A stretch of DNA of 64,000 bases from Leptothermofonsia sp049200465 (GTDB lineage: Bacteria > Cyanobacteriota > Cyanobacteriia > Leptolyngbyales > Leptolyngbyaceae). A model generated the notes under the pieces. That model saw only the letters and a program-made list of their open reading frames with translations. It ran no database searches and had not been told where the DNA came from. The DNA is taken from contig NZ_CP120836.1 in assembly GCF_049200465.1 (NCBI RefSeq), positions 3,100,001 to 3,164,000 of the forward strand, read 5' to 3'. Of the stretch, positions 43,307-52,815 are shown piece by piece; the first letter of the stretch is position 1, and each line of letters opens with the position of its first letter. The translations under genes and the position numbers were made by a program.

Positions 43307-44641
43307 TTACTGAAATCCCTTTTTAGGTTTCGGATTTCCCTTCGCCTTTGATTTTGACTTATTCACCTCGGCCAGCGCTTCTTGAAACAGTTCATGCAAA
43401 TGCAGAGGTACACTGGCAATTTCTGGCAACTCTGGTTCCAAAGGTTTGTTGTACTCCCGCAACAGGGCACCCAAATCTTTCTGAAGGCCAAAGTCAGGAC
43501 GGTCGAGAACAGTTTGTAAAATGTTCTCCAACGGTTCTGGATACTCCGCTACCAGCTTCTGCCAGACATAGGCATTGATGGTCGGATCTTCCAGGTATTT
43601 TCGTACCAGGTTTTCGGCTCCTTTTACGCTTTGCCAGTCTTCGGTCTCTAGTAGCGTTTTGAACTGGGTGTAAGTGGGTAGAATCATCTGGCCCCAGCGG
43701 GGATGGGCCAGAACGGTGACGCTCTCTGCTTTCTTGATCTCTGGTGGCAGTTCGACCTTGGGCGTCACCATCTTGGTTACGGCCTCTTTGCTCTTCAACG
43801 CGGTGGAAAGGGTCTTTGCATCAACCCCCATCGTCTCGGCAACGGCTTCAATATCCTCATCCTCCATTCCGGCTTCTTCTGCCAGATCTGCCAGGGATTT
43901 CGATTCGTCGATTCCAGCCTTTTCTAGTTGTTTTTTGGCGAGAACTTCCTGGAATTCGGCAATTTTCTTGCCAAGTTGATAGCCAGACATTGTGATTTCA
44001 TCGCTGCCAAAGAAGTCGAGAAAGTCTTGATGATAGCGTTCGACGGAGAGCCAAGCTTCTTCCAGCAGGTCGGGGGCATCGCTGTAAAGAAAGGGCTTGT
44101 AGTGTTGCTTGAAGTTCCCGATCGCCACCGCCAGCTTGGGCTTGCCTAAATTCCCCATCAGCATCAATGGGCCGGAGAACGTCCAGTATTCTTCCGTTAC
44201 AGGCGCAATTCGCCCCTGAATAATTTCACCCAGTTTGACCCGCTCCAGTTCCTTCGCGTTTGTCGGATCGCTGGGTTTCACCTGGTAGTGCTTTGCGGTT
44301 AACCAGTTCATCACTTGATAGCCGTCGGGCAGGATTTGCTCAACCGCAAACAAGCCCATGAAAGTCCGGTGCCAGCTTTGCAAAAGGGCGCGATCGCTCT
44401 CCGAAAGCTTCTTTCCCTGACTTTCAATAAACCATGCGATCGTTGTCTTGCCCCCGGCTTCGCCTTCAGTCAGGAAGCGATCAATGACCAGATTTTGCTG
44501 CTGAATGCCCTGCTGCGGGACCTTAGCCAACTGTTCTGCCGAAAAGGCTTCAAGTGCTGTTGCCAGTTCTCCTTCCGCATCCAGCACAAAGTCAGTTAAT
44601 GCCTGCTTCAGTTCCCTTGCCCGGTTTAAGATCGTGTCCAC
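43307..44641 (-). CDS. Conserved-looking hypothetical protein
   Basis: 444 residues, predicted soluble and helical, no signal peptide. I do not recognise a domain. An N-terminal acidic helical segment is followed by 'WTFSGPLMLMGNLGKPKLAV', a central region rich in Glu/Ala ('SLADLAEEAGMEDEDIEAVA') and 'VLAHPRWGQMILPTYTQFKT', and a Lys-rich tail 'NKSKSKAKGNPKPKKGFQ'. It is 43 bp upstream of the Uma2 gene on the same strand. Good coding character and even codon use argue that it is real. Confidence 0.75.
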   Translation of the reverse strand: MDTILNRARELKQALTDFVLDAEGELATALEAFSAEQLAKVPQQGIQQQNLVIDRFLTEGEAGGKTTIAWFIESQGKKLSESDRALLQSWHRTFMGLFAVEQILPDGYQVMNWLTAKHYQVKPSDPTNAKELERVKLGEIIQGRIAPVTEEYWTFSGPLMLMGNLGKPKLAVAIGNFKQHYKPFLYSDAPDLLEEAWLSVERYHQDFLDFFGSDEITMSGYQLGKKIAEFQEVLAKKQLEKAGIDESKSLADLAEEAGMEDEDIEAVAETMGVDAKTLSTALKSKEAVTKMVTPKVELPPEIKKAESVTVLAHPRWGQMILPTYTQFKTLLETEDWQSVKGAENLVRKYLEDPTINAYVWQKLVAEYPEPLENILQTVLDRPDFGLQKDLGALLREYNKPLEPELPEIASVPLHLHELFQEALAEVNKSKSKAKGNPKPKKGFQ

Positions 44642-44843
44642 AACTTGTCCTCCATCGCCTCCCTGGGAAGCGTTGTTGCTATCAGATTGGTAAATCGCCT
44701 GAAATAAGAGAATACACTACCCAAAAGTTTAAGCAATGAAGTCTATCGGTGAAGTGTAGTGGTGGCAGATTACCTCAGACTCAACACAAGCGGTTTTCGA
44801 CCGTCCGCAGCCACCCAGTGTTAGGCGGCTGAAAAGCACCAAC

Positions 44844-45272
44844 CTACCCCGCAACAACAGCTTTAGGGCTGATTGCAAACTCTAGCTGTGAACAATAAAA
44901 GCAAGCATCAAACTCAATAAAGAAGTTCACCTGACCCAAGATAAGCGGCATATTGTTAGCTTGTGTCCAGGCAAATACCAGTTGCACAGGCTTAAACTGC
45001 CCAATGACCGCTTGAGCAAGCACAACCCGCGCCTCGTATTAAGACAAATTTCCTGTCAAACTTAGTGCCGTTGTTTGCCGTTCCCAGTCATACCCAAGCT
45101 CAACCCCAACCAAATATGGCAGCACGTTGACACTTGCTTCAGTATCCAACAAACCTGATGCTGTGGCAGAAATTTGTTGGTGAATTAAGGTGAAATGCAA
45201 GTACGGGCGGAAACTGGCTGCACCTAGTGTTGGGTCACTAGAGACAAATGGAAATCGCTCACTGTTATGCAT
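44844..45272 (-). pseudogene. Retropepsin-like aspartic protease, inactivated
   Basis: Reads from ATG 45272. 'FTLIHQQISATASGLLDTEA' then 'SVNVLPYLVGVELGYDWE' is the retropepsin active-site region, but the catalytic D-T-G is D-T-E (a GGA to GAA type change). After 'ALSLTGNLS' an in-frame TAA (about 45040) interrupts the gene. The same frame then continues with good protease-like sequence ('YEARVVLAQAVIGQFKPVQL', 'NNMPLILGQVNFFIEFDACF') to a TAG at 44844-44846. It is therefore a full-length, doubly damaged gene. It overlaps the stop of the small upstream gene by ATGCATAA. Confidence 0.75.
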
Positions 45273-45431
45273 GATCTTGGGCTTTGGCAGCATGCAGCAC
45301 TTTCAACATCGTATCTGTAACATCGTATCTGCTGCCTCAACTGCATCGTAGGGCGACTATACTGGATAAGCCTGATCGGGTTTAATCAGATCTGCTTCTT
45401 GCTGTGCTAGTTCTGAAATCAGAAGTTGCAT
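45265..45431 (-). pseudogene. Small partner gene of the protease, inactivated
   Basis: From ATG 45431: 'MQLLISELAQQEADLIKPDQ', 'AYPV', an in-frame TAG (probably an original Trp), 'SPYDAVEAADTML', then a tandem 14-base duplication (GATACGATGTTACA and GATACGATGTTGAA) that shifts the frame. Removing the duplication restores '...DTMLKVLHAAKAQDHA' ending in TAA at 45265-45267. In related cyanobacterial loci a short protein of this type precedes a retropepsin-like gene. Both members here are broken. Confidence 0.65.
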
Positions 45432-45594
45432 AATTATAGAATTTGTCAGAATTTGTCCGAACGGCTTAGCCCCTTCAATGTTGAAATCAATTCTGAGGAA
45501 ATCATTTTACACTCCAGCTAAAGTGTGTTTATAAAGTTAACAAATTAAAGTTGACAAATTCATTCACAAATTTCATTCAATGTTTTCCATCACC

Positions 45595-48500
45595 TCAACC
45601 TGTATTCCGCATTCCGGCAGCGATGCCGTTGATGGTGAGCAAGGCACCCCGCAGGAGTTCACCTTTGCTATAGCGCGATCGCACCGCTCCTGTAATGGCC
45701 GTCTCAGTCTTATGCTGGCGCAGGCGCTTCAACAACGAAACTTGCAAAAAGCCCAGCGGGACGATCGTGCCATTGCGAAGCTGCACCGACCGTTGGAGGT
45801 CCGGATCCCCATCCAGCAGTCTCTTGTTGCCAGTAATCGTTAGCACCATGTCCCGTGTCAGATAATACTCGTTTGAAATCTGCTCAAACAGTGGCTTGAA
45901 TCGCTCCCGGTCTTCTGGGCGAGATAATTCATGGACATAGTGCCCGGCAATCTGCAAGTCCACCTTCGACAGTGTCATCTCCACTTTAGAAATAACCACC
46001 TTGAAAAAGGGCCACTTGAAATAGAAGTAGCGCAAGAGCTTGAGATGCTCCTCTGGATGCTCTGTCAGAAAGTCACGCAGGGCGGTTCCCACCCCATACC
46101 AAGCTGGTAACAGAAAGCGGCTCTGAGTCCAGCTAAACACCCAGGGGATAGCCCGCAGACTGCTGAGGTCTTTCTTGCCACTGTTGCGTCGGGCCGGGCG
46201 GGAACTAATTTGAAGCTGACTGATTTCTTCAATCGGAGTGACCTGCAAAAAGAAATCGATAAAGTCCGGCTGTTCGTAGATCAGGGCACGGTAATGGGAG
46301 CGAGACTTGGCCGCCAGTTCTTCCATGATTTCGTGCCAGGGCTGGATATCATCAAACCCGGTACGCAACAAACTTGTCTGGATAACTGCCGCTGTGATGG
46401 TTTCCAGGTTATAAAGGGCCAGTTCGGGCAAGGAATATTTGGATGCCAGCACTTCGCCCTGCTCCGTAATCTTGATCCGCCCATTGACGCTGCGCCCTGG
46501 TTGGGCCAGGATTGCTTCGTAGGCGGGCCCCCCCCCTCGCCCTACGGAACCGCCCCGACCGTGAAAGATGCGCAGTTCAATCCCATAATTTTCGGCAATC
46601 CGCTGAAGGGCTTGCTGAGCTTTGTGAATTTCCCAGTTGCTGCTGAGGAAGCCGGAATCCTTGTTGCTGTCAGAATATCCCAACATCACCTCTTGCAGGT
46701 TGGGCGTTAGCGAAGAAGTTGGAGGGTCGGCTTCTCCGCGATGGGCTAGATAGCCCCCTGCCAACATCGCTCGATAGAACGGCAGTTCAAACAGATTGGT
46801 GAGAATGGAGGGGGCCTTTTGCAGGTCATCTACGGTCTCAAATAGCGGCACGACTTGAAGCGTACTGATCCCGGTGGCTGGGTCGTAGAGCCCTGCTTCC
46901 TTCGCCAGCAACAACACTTCCAGCAGGTCACTGACATCGTGGCTCATGCTGATGATGTAGGTAGAGCAAATCTCTACTCCAAACTCCTGCTGAAGCTTGC
47001 GAACGGTGCGGAGGGTTTGAATGGTTTCGCGGGTTTTGTCAGAAAAGGGCAGTTCTGCCGGGATCAGGGGACGACGAGTTTGGAGTTCGGTTGCCAGCCA
47101 CAGCGATCGCTCCGATTCGGACAATTCGTTATAGGGTTTGGGCAGAACTTGCAGGTATTCAGCAATTTCATTCAGAGCATCGGCATGGCGCGTACTCTCC
47201 TGACGAATATCCAGATGAGCCAGATTAAACCCAAAGATCTCCACCTGGCAGATGAGAGCATCCAGATCGCGGCAACTTAGCCCGGTTTCCTTCAAATTGC
47301 GCTGAATCAGCCGTAATTCTGCCAGAAAATCTTCACCAGAACGGTAGACAGTGGCCGAACTGGGTTCGGTGAAGTCCAGTTGCAGATGGTCGGTGTTGTA
47401 AAGCTGGGAGTTGCGATCGCGTGTATTCTCCAACCGCTGCTGAATGTAGGATAGCTTCAGTCGGTAAGGCTCCTGGCGGTAACGAATGGCAAGCCGGTCG
47501 TACACTTCCGGCATTTGGGACTGGTCCTGCTCCAGGGATTCCAGCAGGTCGGGCAGCACATCGCTCCAGTGCAGAGAGAGACTGAGGAGATCAATCAGGC
47601 GGCGAACCGACTGGATATACTTCTCCAGCACCAGGCTGCGTTGATAGCAGGCCGTCTGCCAGGTGATTTGGGGCGTGACTGAAGGGTTACCATCCCGGTC
47701 AGCACCAACCCAGGAACCAAACTTGCAGAAGTTATAGCGGGGCGGCTTCATACCAGGAAAGGCTGTCTGCATCGACTGTTTTAGCCGCTGGTAGAGTTGG
47801 GGAATGGCATCAAACAACACCTCCTGGAAGTAGTGGAGGGCATAATCTACCTCATCCAAAACGGTGGGCTTAAACTGGTGCAATTCATCAGTTCGCCACC
47901 AGAGGCGAATCTCCTCCATCAACTGATCCCGCAGGACATCCGCATCCCAGGAAGCAGAAGGTAACCCCAGGGCAAGCAGGCGTTCTTCAACCTGATCCAA
48001 CTGACGCAAAATTCTGGCAATTCGGCGCTGTTTATCCCGAATTGTGTGGCGGACGATTTCCGTCGGGTGGGCGGTGAACACTAGACGGATATCGAGCTGG
48101 TGGATCAGCTTCTGGATGTGTTGGGGTGGCACATTCAGACTGTAGAGCTTGGGAAACAACCAGTGGAAGGTGCCCATTTCCTTACGGGCTTCGGGATCCT
48201 GCAAACTCTTTTCTAAAAGGTCTGCTTCCAGCCTGCCGTGGGGAGTGGAAGACTCGCCATTGATTTCGAGGGGAGCGGAATGAGTCTTGGTCCGGGCGAT
48301 CGCCGTTGAAGAAGCCGTATCCCGACCAGCCCGATATTGCTGCTGCTGATCCCGCTGCTCATAGTGTTGCTCAACAATATTGATCAGCTGAAAATAGAGC
48401 GCAAAAGCACGGGCGGCTCGAATGGCTTCGTTCAGATCCAGTTTTTCAATGACCTTCAGAACTTCCGATTCAATCGCGGTCGGTGCCTGCCCCTCAGGAG

Positions 48501-48714
48501 AGCACATATCTCGCAGACGGTTCAAGAGATCAACCAGTTCCTGACCGCATTCCTGCTGCAAAATAGCTTCCCACAGGTCTTCAATAATTTTGAGCCGATG
48601 ACGTAAAAACAAGTCGGATGTGTTAGAAGTGATAGCCATTGCATCGGACGCTCTAGACTCTGTCGCCGTTCCAGAGCACAGCCCATCATCTGACGAAGGT
48701 CTTATCGAACTCAT
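45595..48714 (-). CDS. ppc: Phosphoenolpyruvate carboxylase
   Basis: 1039 residues from ATG 48714; a TTG 29 codons earlier is less likely. PEPC fixes bicarbonate onto PEP to give oxaloacetate, feeding the TCA cycle and amino-acid synthesis. Family hallmarks: 'VFTAHPTEIVRHT' with the catalytic histidine (about 215), 'VMLGYSDSNKDSGFLSS' with the conserved lysine (about 685), 'FHGRGGSVGRGGGP' (about 718), the regulatory 'LRAIPWVFSWTQSRFLLP', and the C-terminal 'ALLTINGIAAGMRNTG'. The N-terminal 130 residues include a low-complexity insert (Gln-rich) usual in cyanobacterial PEPC. Length is normal. Confidence 0.97.
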   Translation of the reverse strand: MSSIRPSSDDGLCSGTATESRASDAMAITSNTSDLFLRHRLKIIEDLWEAILQQECGQELVDLLNRLRDMCSPEGQAPTAIESEVLKVIEKLDLNEAIRAARAFALYFQLINIVEQHYEQRDQQQQYRAGRDTASSTAIARTKTHSAPLEINGESSTPHGRLEADLLEKSLQDPEARKEMGTFHWLFPKLYSLNVPPQHIQKLIHQLDIRLVFTAHPTEIVRHTIRDKQRRIARILRQLDQVEERLLALGLPSASWDADVLRDQLMEEIRLWWRTDELHQFKPTVLDEVDYALHYFQEVLFDAIPQLYQRLKQSMQTAFPGMKPPRYNFCKFGSWVGADRDGNPSVTPQITWQTACYQRSLVLEKYIQSVRRLIDLLSLSLHWSDVLPDLLESLEQDQSQMPEVYDRLAIRYRQEPYRLKLSYIQQRLENTRDRNSQLYNTDHLQLDFTEPSSATVYRSGEDFLAELRLIQRNLKETGLSCRDLDALICQVEIFGFNLAHLDIRQESTRHADALNEIAEYLQVLPKPYNELSESERSLWLATELQTRRPLIPAELPFSDKTRETIQTLRTVRKLQQEFGVEICSTYIISMSHDVSDLLEVLLLAKEAGLYDPATGISTLQVVPLFETVDDLQKAPSILTNLFELPFYRAMLAGGYLAHRGEADPPTSSLTPNLQEVMLGYSDSNKDSGFLSSNWEIHKAQQALQRIAENYGIELRIFHGRGGSVGRGGGPAYEAILAQPGRSVNGRIKITEQGEVLASKYSLPELALYNLETITAAVIQTSLLRTGFDDIQPWHEIMEELAAKSRSHYRALIYEQPDFIDFFLQVTPIEEISQLQISSRPARRNSGKKDLSSLRAIPWVFSWTQSRFLLPAWYGVGTALRDFLTEHPEEHLKLLRYFYFKWPFFKVVISKVEMTLSKVDLQIAGHYVHELSRPEDRERFKPLFEQISNEYYLTRDMVLTITGNKRLLDGDPDLQRSVQLRNGTIVPLGFLQVSLLKRLRQHKTETAITGAVRSRYSKGELLRGALLTINGIAAGMRNTG

Positions 48715-48815
48715 GGAGTCTGCTCTTGTCAAAGATATTTCAATAATTCTAGGGGTTAATCTCTCCTTTTGGAGTTGCTGGATGTACCAATCTTTCGCCA
48801 AACTCTTCTAACAAA

Positions 48816-49061
48816 TTAATTCGTCGTGGAACTGTCCGGATCGGAGTCGGAGGTAACCGGAAAGTTGAGCAGTGGAAGGCGATCGCCCCGAAAGATTTCC
48901 TCACTCAATTCTCCAACCTCTCGAAGCCCAACCAGTAGAGCTTTACCGCCTACAAGACCCAGCAACAACGGCCCCGTTGCTAAACTAATCAGTATCTCCG
49001 GAGCAATGAAATCCATCCATTTATTTCCCGACTGGGACAATTGCCTGTCAAACGAATCCAT
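48816..49061 (-). CDS. Small membrane protein of unknown function
   Basis: 81 residues with one hydrophobic segment ('PEILISLATGPLLLGLVGGK', about 21-40), then 'LREVGELSEEIFRGDRLPLL' and a Ser/Asp-rich tail. Protein-like composition and a position just upstream of ppc on the same strand (about 100 bp) suggest a real gene. Role unknown. Confidence 0.62.
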   Translation of the reverse strand: MDSFDRQLSQSGNKWMDFIAPEILISLATGPLLLGLVGGKALLVGLREVGELSEEIFRGDRLPLLNFPVTSDSDPDSSTTN

Positions 49062-49409
49062 ACTCTCTCAATCCCTAAAATTTTGTAAATCAACCTGTAC
49101 AAAGTATTACTGAGCTGAAGTGCTTAAGTTCTGTAGTTTGTCAACACAAGCCCTCAGGCTGTGGGTGAGCATTGAAAGGCCTTACCTGCTGAAAACAACC
49201 ACTTTTTCAACCCTTCAAAGTGCCTGTTTAGCCAATTCCCTCAACCGTTGTTCAAATGCCTTAATCCGAAGTTTCGCATAAACTTTGCTCAATATTCTCA
49301 GAGTGTGCTATCTCTATTGGGCAACAAAGTGACTCGATTTACTCCATTGTCTTGAAATCCTTTTGTCTAAAACCTTATTGTCTGAAACTTAGCAGGTGCT
49401 CCGGTTCTC
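49062..49409. other. Gene-free interval upstream of the DUF1574 gene
   Basis: 348 bases between divergent genes, with no ORF, repeat element or hairpin that stands out. It must hold the promoters of the small membrane protein gene and the DUF1574 gene. Confidence 0.4.
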
Positions 49410-52400
49410 ATGGCAGACATTCATGGACATAACCCATCTGCCGCGCGTAGAAATTCTTCGTCGAAGGTGAATGGTGTATCCCTGACCCAATGGATATACC
49501 AAAACGCTGGCATCAATCAAGGGCGGGTTAGTAGCCGTTTGCGAGGAAATAACCTACACATTCTGCTCGAAAGCAACCCCTGCCCCGATGCCGCCCTGGT
49601 TGTCCCAAAACTCTCTCAAGCGCTGGCCGCTGTTCCGCTCAATCGTCTGCTGCTCCCCGACACTCCTCAAATCTACCGGGTTATCCTTTACGGTCGGCAG
49701 ACGAACGAGACCAAACCTGCCTGGACTCAGTCATTCTATCTCACGAAACCAACTCAGAGTCGAGAACAGAAGTCAGCCTCTACTAGTCCGCTGTCGGAAG
49801 TCGATTCTGTCCCTCAGAACGAGTCTAGTTCTCTGGTTTCTCTGGCTGAGTTGGCTCGTTTAGGACAGCCCGATGCGATCGCTCGCTACCTGAGCCATGC
49901 CTTCAGTGGTATGGAGGTAGCCGTGAAAGCCAGAGTTGAGGTGATTGGAAAACTGGGGAAGGCAGCAGGCGAGGGAGAAAGAGAGGGTGTTGCGGAAACA
50001 GCAGAAATTTCCCCCTCCCAGGTTCAGAAGCCCAAACCTCAGGTTGCTTCGTTCAAGCGTTTATTTATTGTTTGTGAGTCTGCCTATAGTCCTGATCCAT
50101 TGATCCTGGCTGAACCCATTTCTCAACGGCTGCGATCACTGGAGCTACAGGGTTTTCGGGATGCTGCCGTGTTTGGTCAGGTGAGGGGAGAAGCCCAGCC
50201 CGAATGGGTGTTGCGGGTTGATTTGACCCCAACCGACGAAATTTTGCAGGAGTGGGCACGCTGGGGGGATGTGCAGGCGATCGCCCGGTTGCTAAACCGA
50301 CTTTTGCATCCTGAGGGCATTCAAGTTTCAGCTCTGCTTAAGGATTCCACGCTGCACCTGACCTGCGAGAGCACCCGGTCAACTGTTCCCGACAAACTGA
50401 CGGCGATCGCCGCTATTACACCCGCATTGAAATCCCTTGCTCCCCAGGGAATTCGAGCAGTAGCCATCTATGGAGTTTGCCATACAGAACCGGGGGACTC
50501 TTCCCTTCCCCTCTCACCTAACTTCCCCGTTTCCCCTGCGGCTTCTCCCCACTGGGTTCACTGGCTCAACCTGCCCGCTACCGAACAGCCAGAATTGGCA
50601 AAATCTCCGCTAGAACTGGCTCAAGCAGCGAATCTAAAAGCCATCGGGTTTCTGCTGACCCGCCTGCTGAACCCCAATCTGGATCGGATGCTGGCAACGG
50701 GAGGAATTCGTGTGCAGATCCGGCAAAAGGGAGATCTGCTCCACATCATGACCGATGCTCCTACCTGTCCCAGCCAGAGTCAGGTGGGTCCCGAAATTAA
50801 TCGTTTCTTAAAACCATTACCGATCGCTGGCGTGGCAGGAATTCGGGTTTATGGTCGCCGCGCCGGCCAAAAGCAACCCCTCTGGAGTTATGGAACCGAC
50901 TTTACCGCGCGCAACCGATTAGTGCCCGAAGCAACCCCAGAGTTTGCCGCTTCCGATGCCTACGTGAATGATTTGCTGGAGCCGCCGGGAGCGCTTGTCT
51001 TGCGGTCCGATCTGCCACCCAATGACGTGCGTTCTATTTTGAGCCGCTGGCTGGAAGGCATGGTTCACCAAGTGCAGCGATCGCTGATTCAGTCTCAACT
51101 CTTTGCCCCCCTTGAAACCGCCGATCTCAGTTCCGAGCTGCTACCCGTTCCCCAAACCTCGATAGACCCGACCTACTACCGGGGTACCAAAGTAGCGATC
51201 ATTTGGGGGACTGTTGGGCTGCTATTAGTCGTTCAAGCCGATTGGATATTGGGGCAACTTCTGCGACCCACTCCTCCTAGGCCAGCGACTCCCGCTCCCT
51301 CTGCCTCTCCCACCTCCATTGCCAAACCCCTCCCCAGTGCATCGCCATTGCCCCAAATCACCCTTAAGAAGACCCCCTCTGCCGATCCATCCGCCTTCAA
51401 TTCCTCCGGTTTTACCCAACCTGGGCAGGTCGTCGTTGTCCCTTCTCCGCAACCGAGCGATCGCCCTGATTCAAGTGAAGCGCCTCCCATCAGTTCGACT
51501 AACCTCCCGGCCTCACCCCTCCAACCCAAAGCAAACCTTAACAAAAATGCTTTTCCAACCTTTAATAGCCGTCAACTGGATGAAAAAGTAACGCTGTATC
51601 AACGTTATGTTGAAGAAAATGGACCTCCCGACGTTTTAGTTGTTGGTAGTTCCAGGGCGCTGCGTGGGGTTGACCCGGTTGCCCTGGAAAAATTTCTGGC
51701 GGAGCAGGGCTACCCCGGAGTCAAAGTCTTTAATTTTGGTATCAATGGAGCCACAGCCCAGGTGGTGGATTTGATCCTGCGGCAGTTGCTACCTCAGGAG
51801 AAATTGCCCAAATTGATTCTGTTTGCCGATGGGGCACGGGCGTTTAACAGCGGTCGATTAGACATTACCTACAATGGCATCGTTGCCTCCGAGGGCTACC
51901 GGATGCTGATAGCGGGGAAACCTCCAATTCCTGGCACCCTGGCTCAGGCGGCCAGGGGGTTGGCAAAACCGAATCTCAGTGAGCCAGCCTCCGTGACTGA
52001 GGAATCATCGAACTCCTTATCAAATGTTTATCAAGCCATCAACCGGGAGTTGGATAAGCGATTAGGGGCACTCTCCCAGCTTTACGCTCAGCGCGATCGC
52101 CTCAAATCTGTACTCAGTGAACAGTTGGCAGGTTTGCTGCCAAAGTCGGATTCCTTCATCGCCTTTGGCCAAAGAATGTCTCCGGGTGAACTGAGTGATG
52201 CAACCAGTCCAGCCGCATCCGCATTGAATTCTCCCCCTTCCATCTTGACCGAAGGAGGTACGGCTGATGTGAATGGTTTCCTGCCCTTACCAAATCGCTT
52301 CAATCCGGTCACCTACTACCAAAAATACGCCCGCGTCTCTGGCGATTACGACTCTGACTACGAGTCATTCAGCATGGAAGGTAGGCAAACGGAGTCGATG

Positions 52401-52691
52401 ATTGCGATCGCCCAGTTTGCCCAAACCCATCAGGTCCCCTTTGTCTTTGTCAACCTGCCACTGACTAGCGATTACCTCGATCCCATCCGCAAACGTTACG
52501 AAGAAATATTTCAGCAATATATGCTGCAACTGGCCAGCCAGTATGGTTTCACCTATCGCGATCTCAGCCTCGTCTTAGCAGACCAGCCTGATTATTTCTC
52601 TGACCCCAGCCACTTAAACCGTTACGGAGCCTACAACGTCTCCCGTCGACTTGCTGAAGATATCATGATTCCGTGGCAAAAGACCAGATAA
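49410..52691 (+). CDS. DUF1574 protein: four N-terminal repeats, membrane helix, SGNH-like domain
   Basis: 1093 residues. The N-terminal cytoplasmic part shows four diverged copies of a 75-100-residue unit starting near 38, 214, 307 and 432 ('LHILLESNPCP', 'LFIVCESAYSP', 'LHLTCESTRS', 'LLHIMTDAPTCP', each followed by 'I..YG.......W'). A membrane helix (about 594-617) is followed by a Pro/Ser-rich linker and a DUF1574 SGNH-type domain from about 700. Its 'VLVVGSSRALRGVDP' (about 741-755) and 'YFSDPSHLNRYGAYNV' (about 1060-1075) supply the Ser and Asp-x2-His of SGNH hydrolases or acetyltransferases. It probably acts on envelope glycans. Its stop TAA is inside a repeat element. Confidence 0.85.
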   Translation: MADIHGHNPSAARRNSSSKVNGVSLTQWIYQNAGINQGRVSSRLRGNNLHILLESNPCPDAALVVPKLSQALAAVPLNRLLLPDTPQIYRVILYGRQTNETKPAWTQSFYLTKPTQSREQKSASTSPLSEVDSVPQNESSSLVSLAELARLGQPDAIARYLSHAFSGMEVAVKARVEVIGKLGKAAGEGEREGVAETAEISPSQVQKPKPQVASFKRLFIVCESAYSPDPLILAEPISQRLRSLELQGFRDAAVFGQVRGEAQPEWVLRVDLTPTDEILQEWARWGDVQAIARLLNRLLHPEGIQVSALLKDSTLHLTCESTRSTVPDKLTAIAAITPALKSLAPQGIRAVAIYGVCHTEPGDSSLPLSPNFPVSPAASPHWVHWLNLPATEQPELAKSPLELAQAANLKAIGFLLTRLLNPNLDRMLATGGIRVQIRQKGDLLHIMTDAPTCPSQSQVGPEINRFLKPLPIAGVAGIRVYGRRAGQKQPLWSYGTDFTARNRLVPEATPEFAASDAYVNDLLEPPGALVLRSDLPPNDVRSILSRWLEGMVHQVQRSLIQSQLFAPLETADLSSELLPVPQTSIDPTYYRGTKVAIIWGTVGLLLVVQADWILGQLLRPTPPRPATPAPSASPTSIAKPLPSASPLPQITLKKTPSADPSAFNSSGFTQPGQVVVVPSPQPSDRPDSSEAPPISSTNLPASPLQPKANLNKNAFPTFNSRQLDEKVTLYQRYVEENGPPDVLVVGSSRALRGVDPVALEKFLAEQGYPGVKVFNFGINGATAQVVDLILRQLLPQEKLPKLILFADGARAFNSGRLDITYNGIVASEGYRMLIAGKPPIPGTLAQAARGLAKPNLSEPASVTEESSNSLSNVYQAINRELDKRLGALSQLYAQRDRLKSVLSEQLAGLLPKSDSFIAFGQRMSPGELSDATSPAASALNSPPSILTEGGTADVNGFLPLPNRFNPVTYYQKYARVSGDYDSDYESFSMEGRQTESMIAIAQFAQTHQVPFVFVNLPLTSDYLDPIRKRYEEIFQQYMLQLASQYGFTYRDLSLVLADQPDYFSDPSHLNRYGAYNVSRRLAEDIMIPWQKTR

Positions 52692-52811
52692 GTAGCCAGG
52701 CGCAATTCAATCAATTAAGGATAATTTGGGGGGTGGAGGGGGTGAAACCCCCTGCCTGGGGGCGCAGCCTCCACTTCCCCCTTTTACAAATTAATGATGA
52801 CTATCTACTTA
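52689..52811. repeat. MITE-like palindromic element (copy 4) between convergent genes
   Basis: Begins TAAGTAGCCAGGCGC and ends ATCTACTTA, 123 bp, same core as copies 1-3. The first TAA is the stop codon of the DUF1574 gene, and the right end is four bases from the stop of the CHAT gene (52816). It fills the whole convergent spacer and could fold as a bidirectional terminator. Confidence 0.85.
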
Positions 52812-52815
52812 GTTG

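Noticed and set aside
48715..48801. 29-codon N-terminal extension of ppc from TTG
   Set aside because: It would need a rare start codon and gives a tail not expected for cyanobacterial PEPC; the ATG at 48714 gives the normal length.
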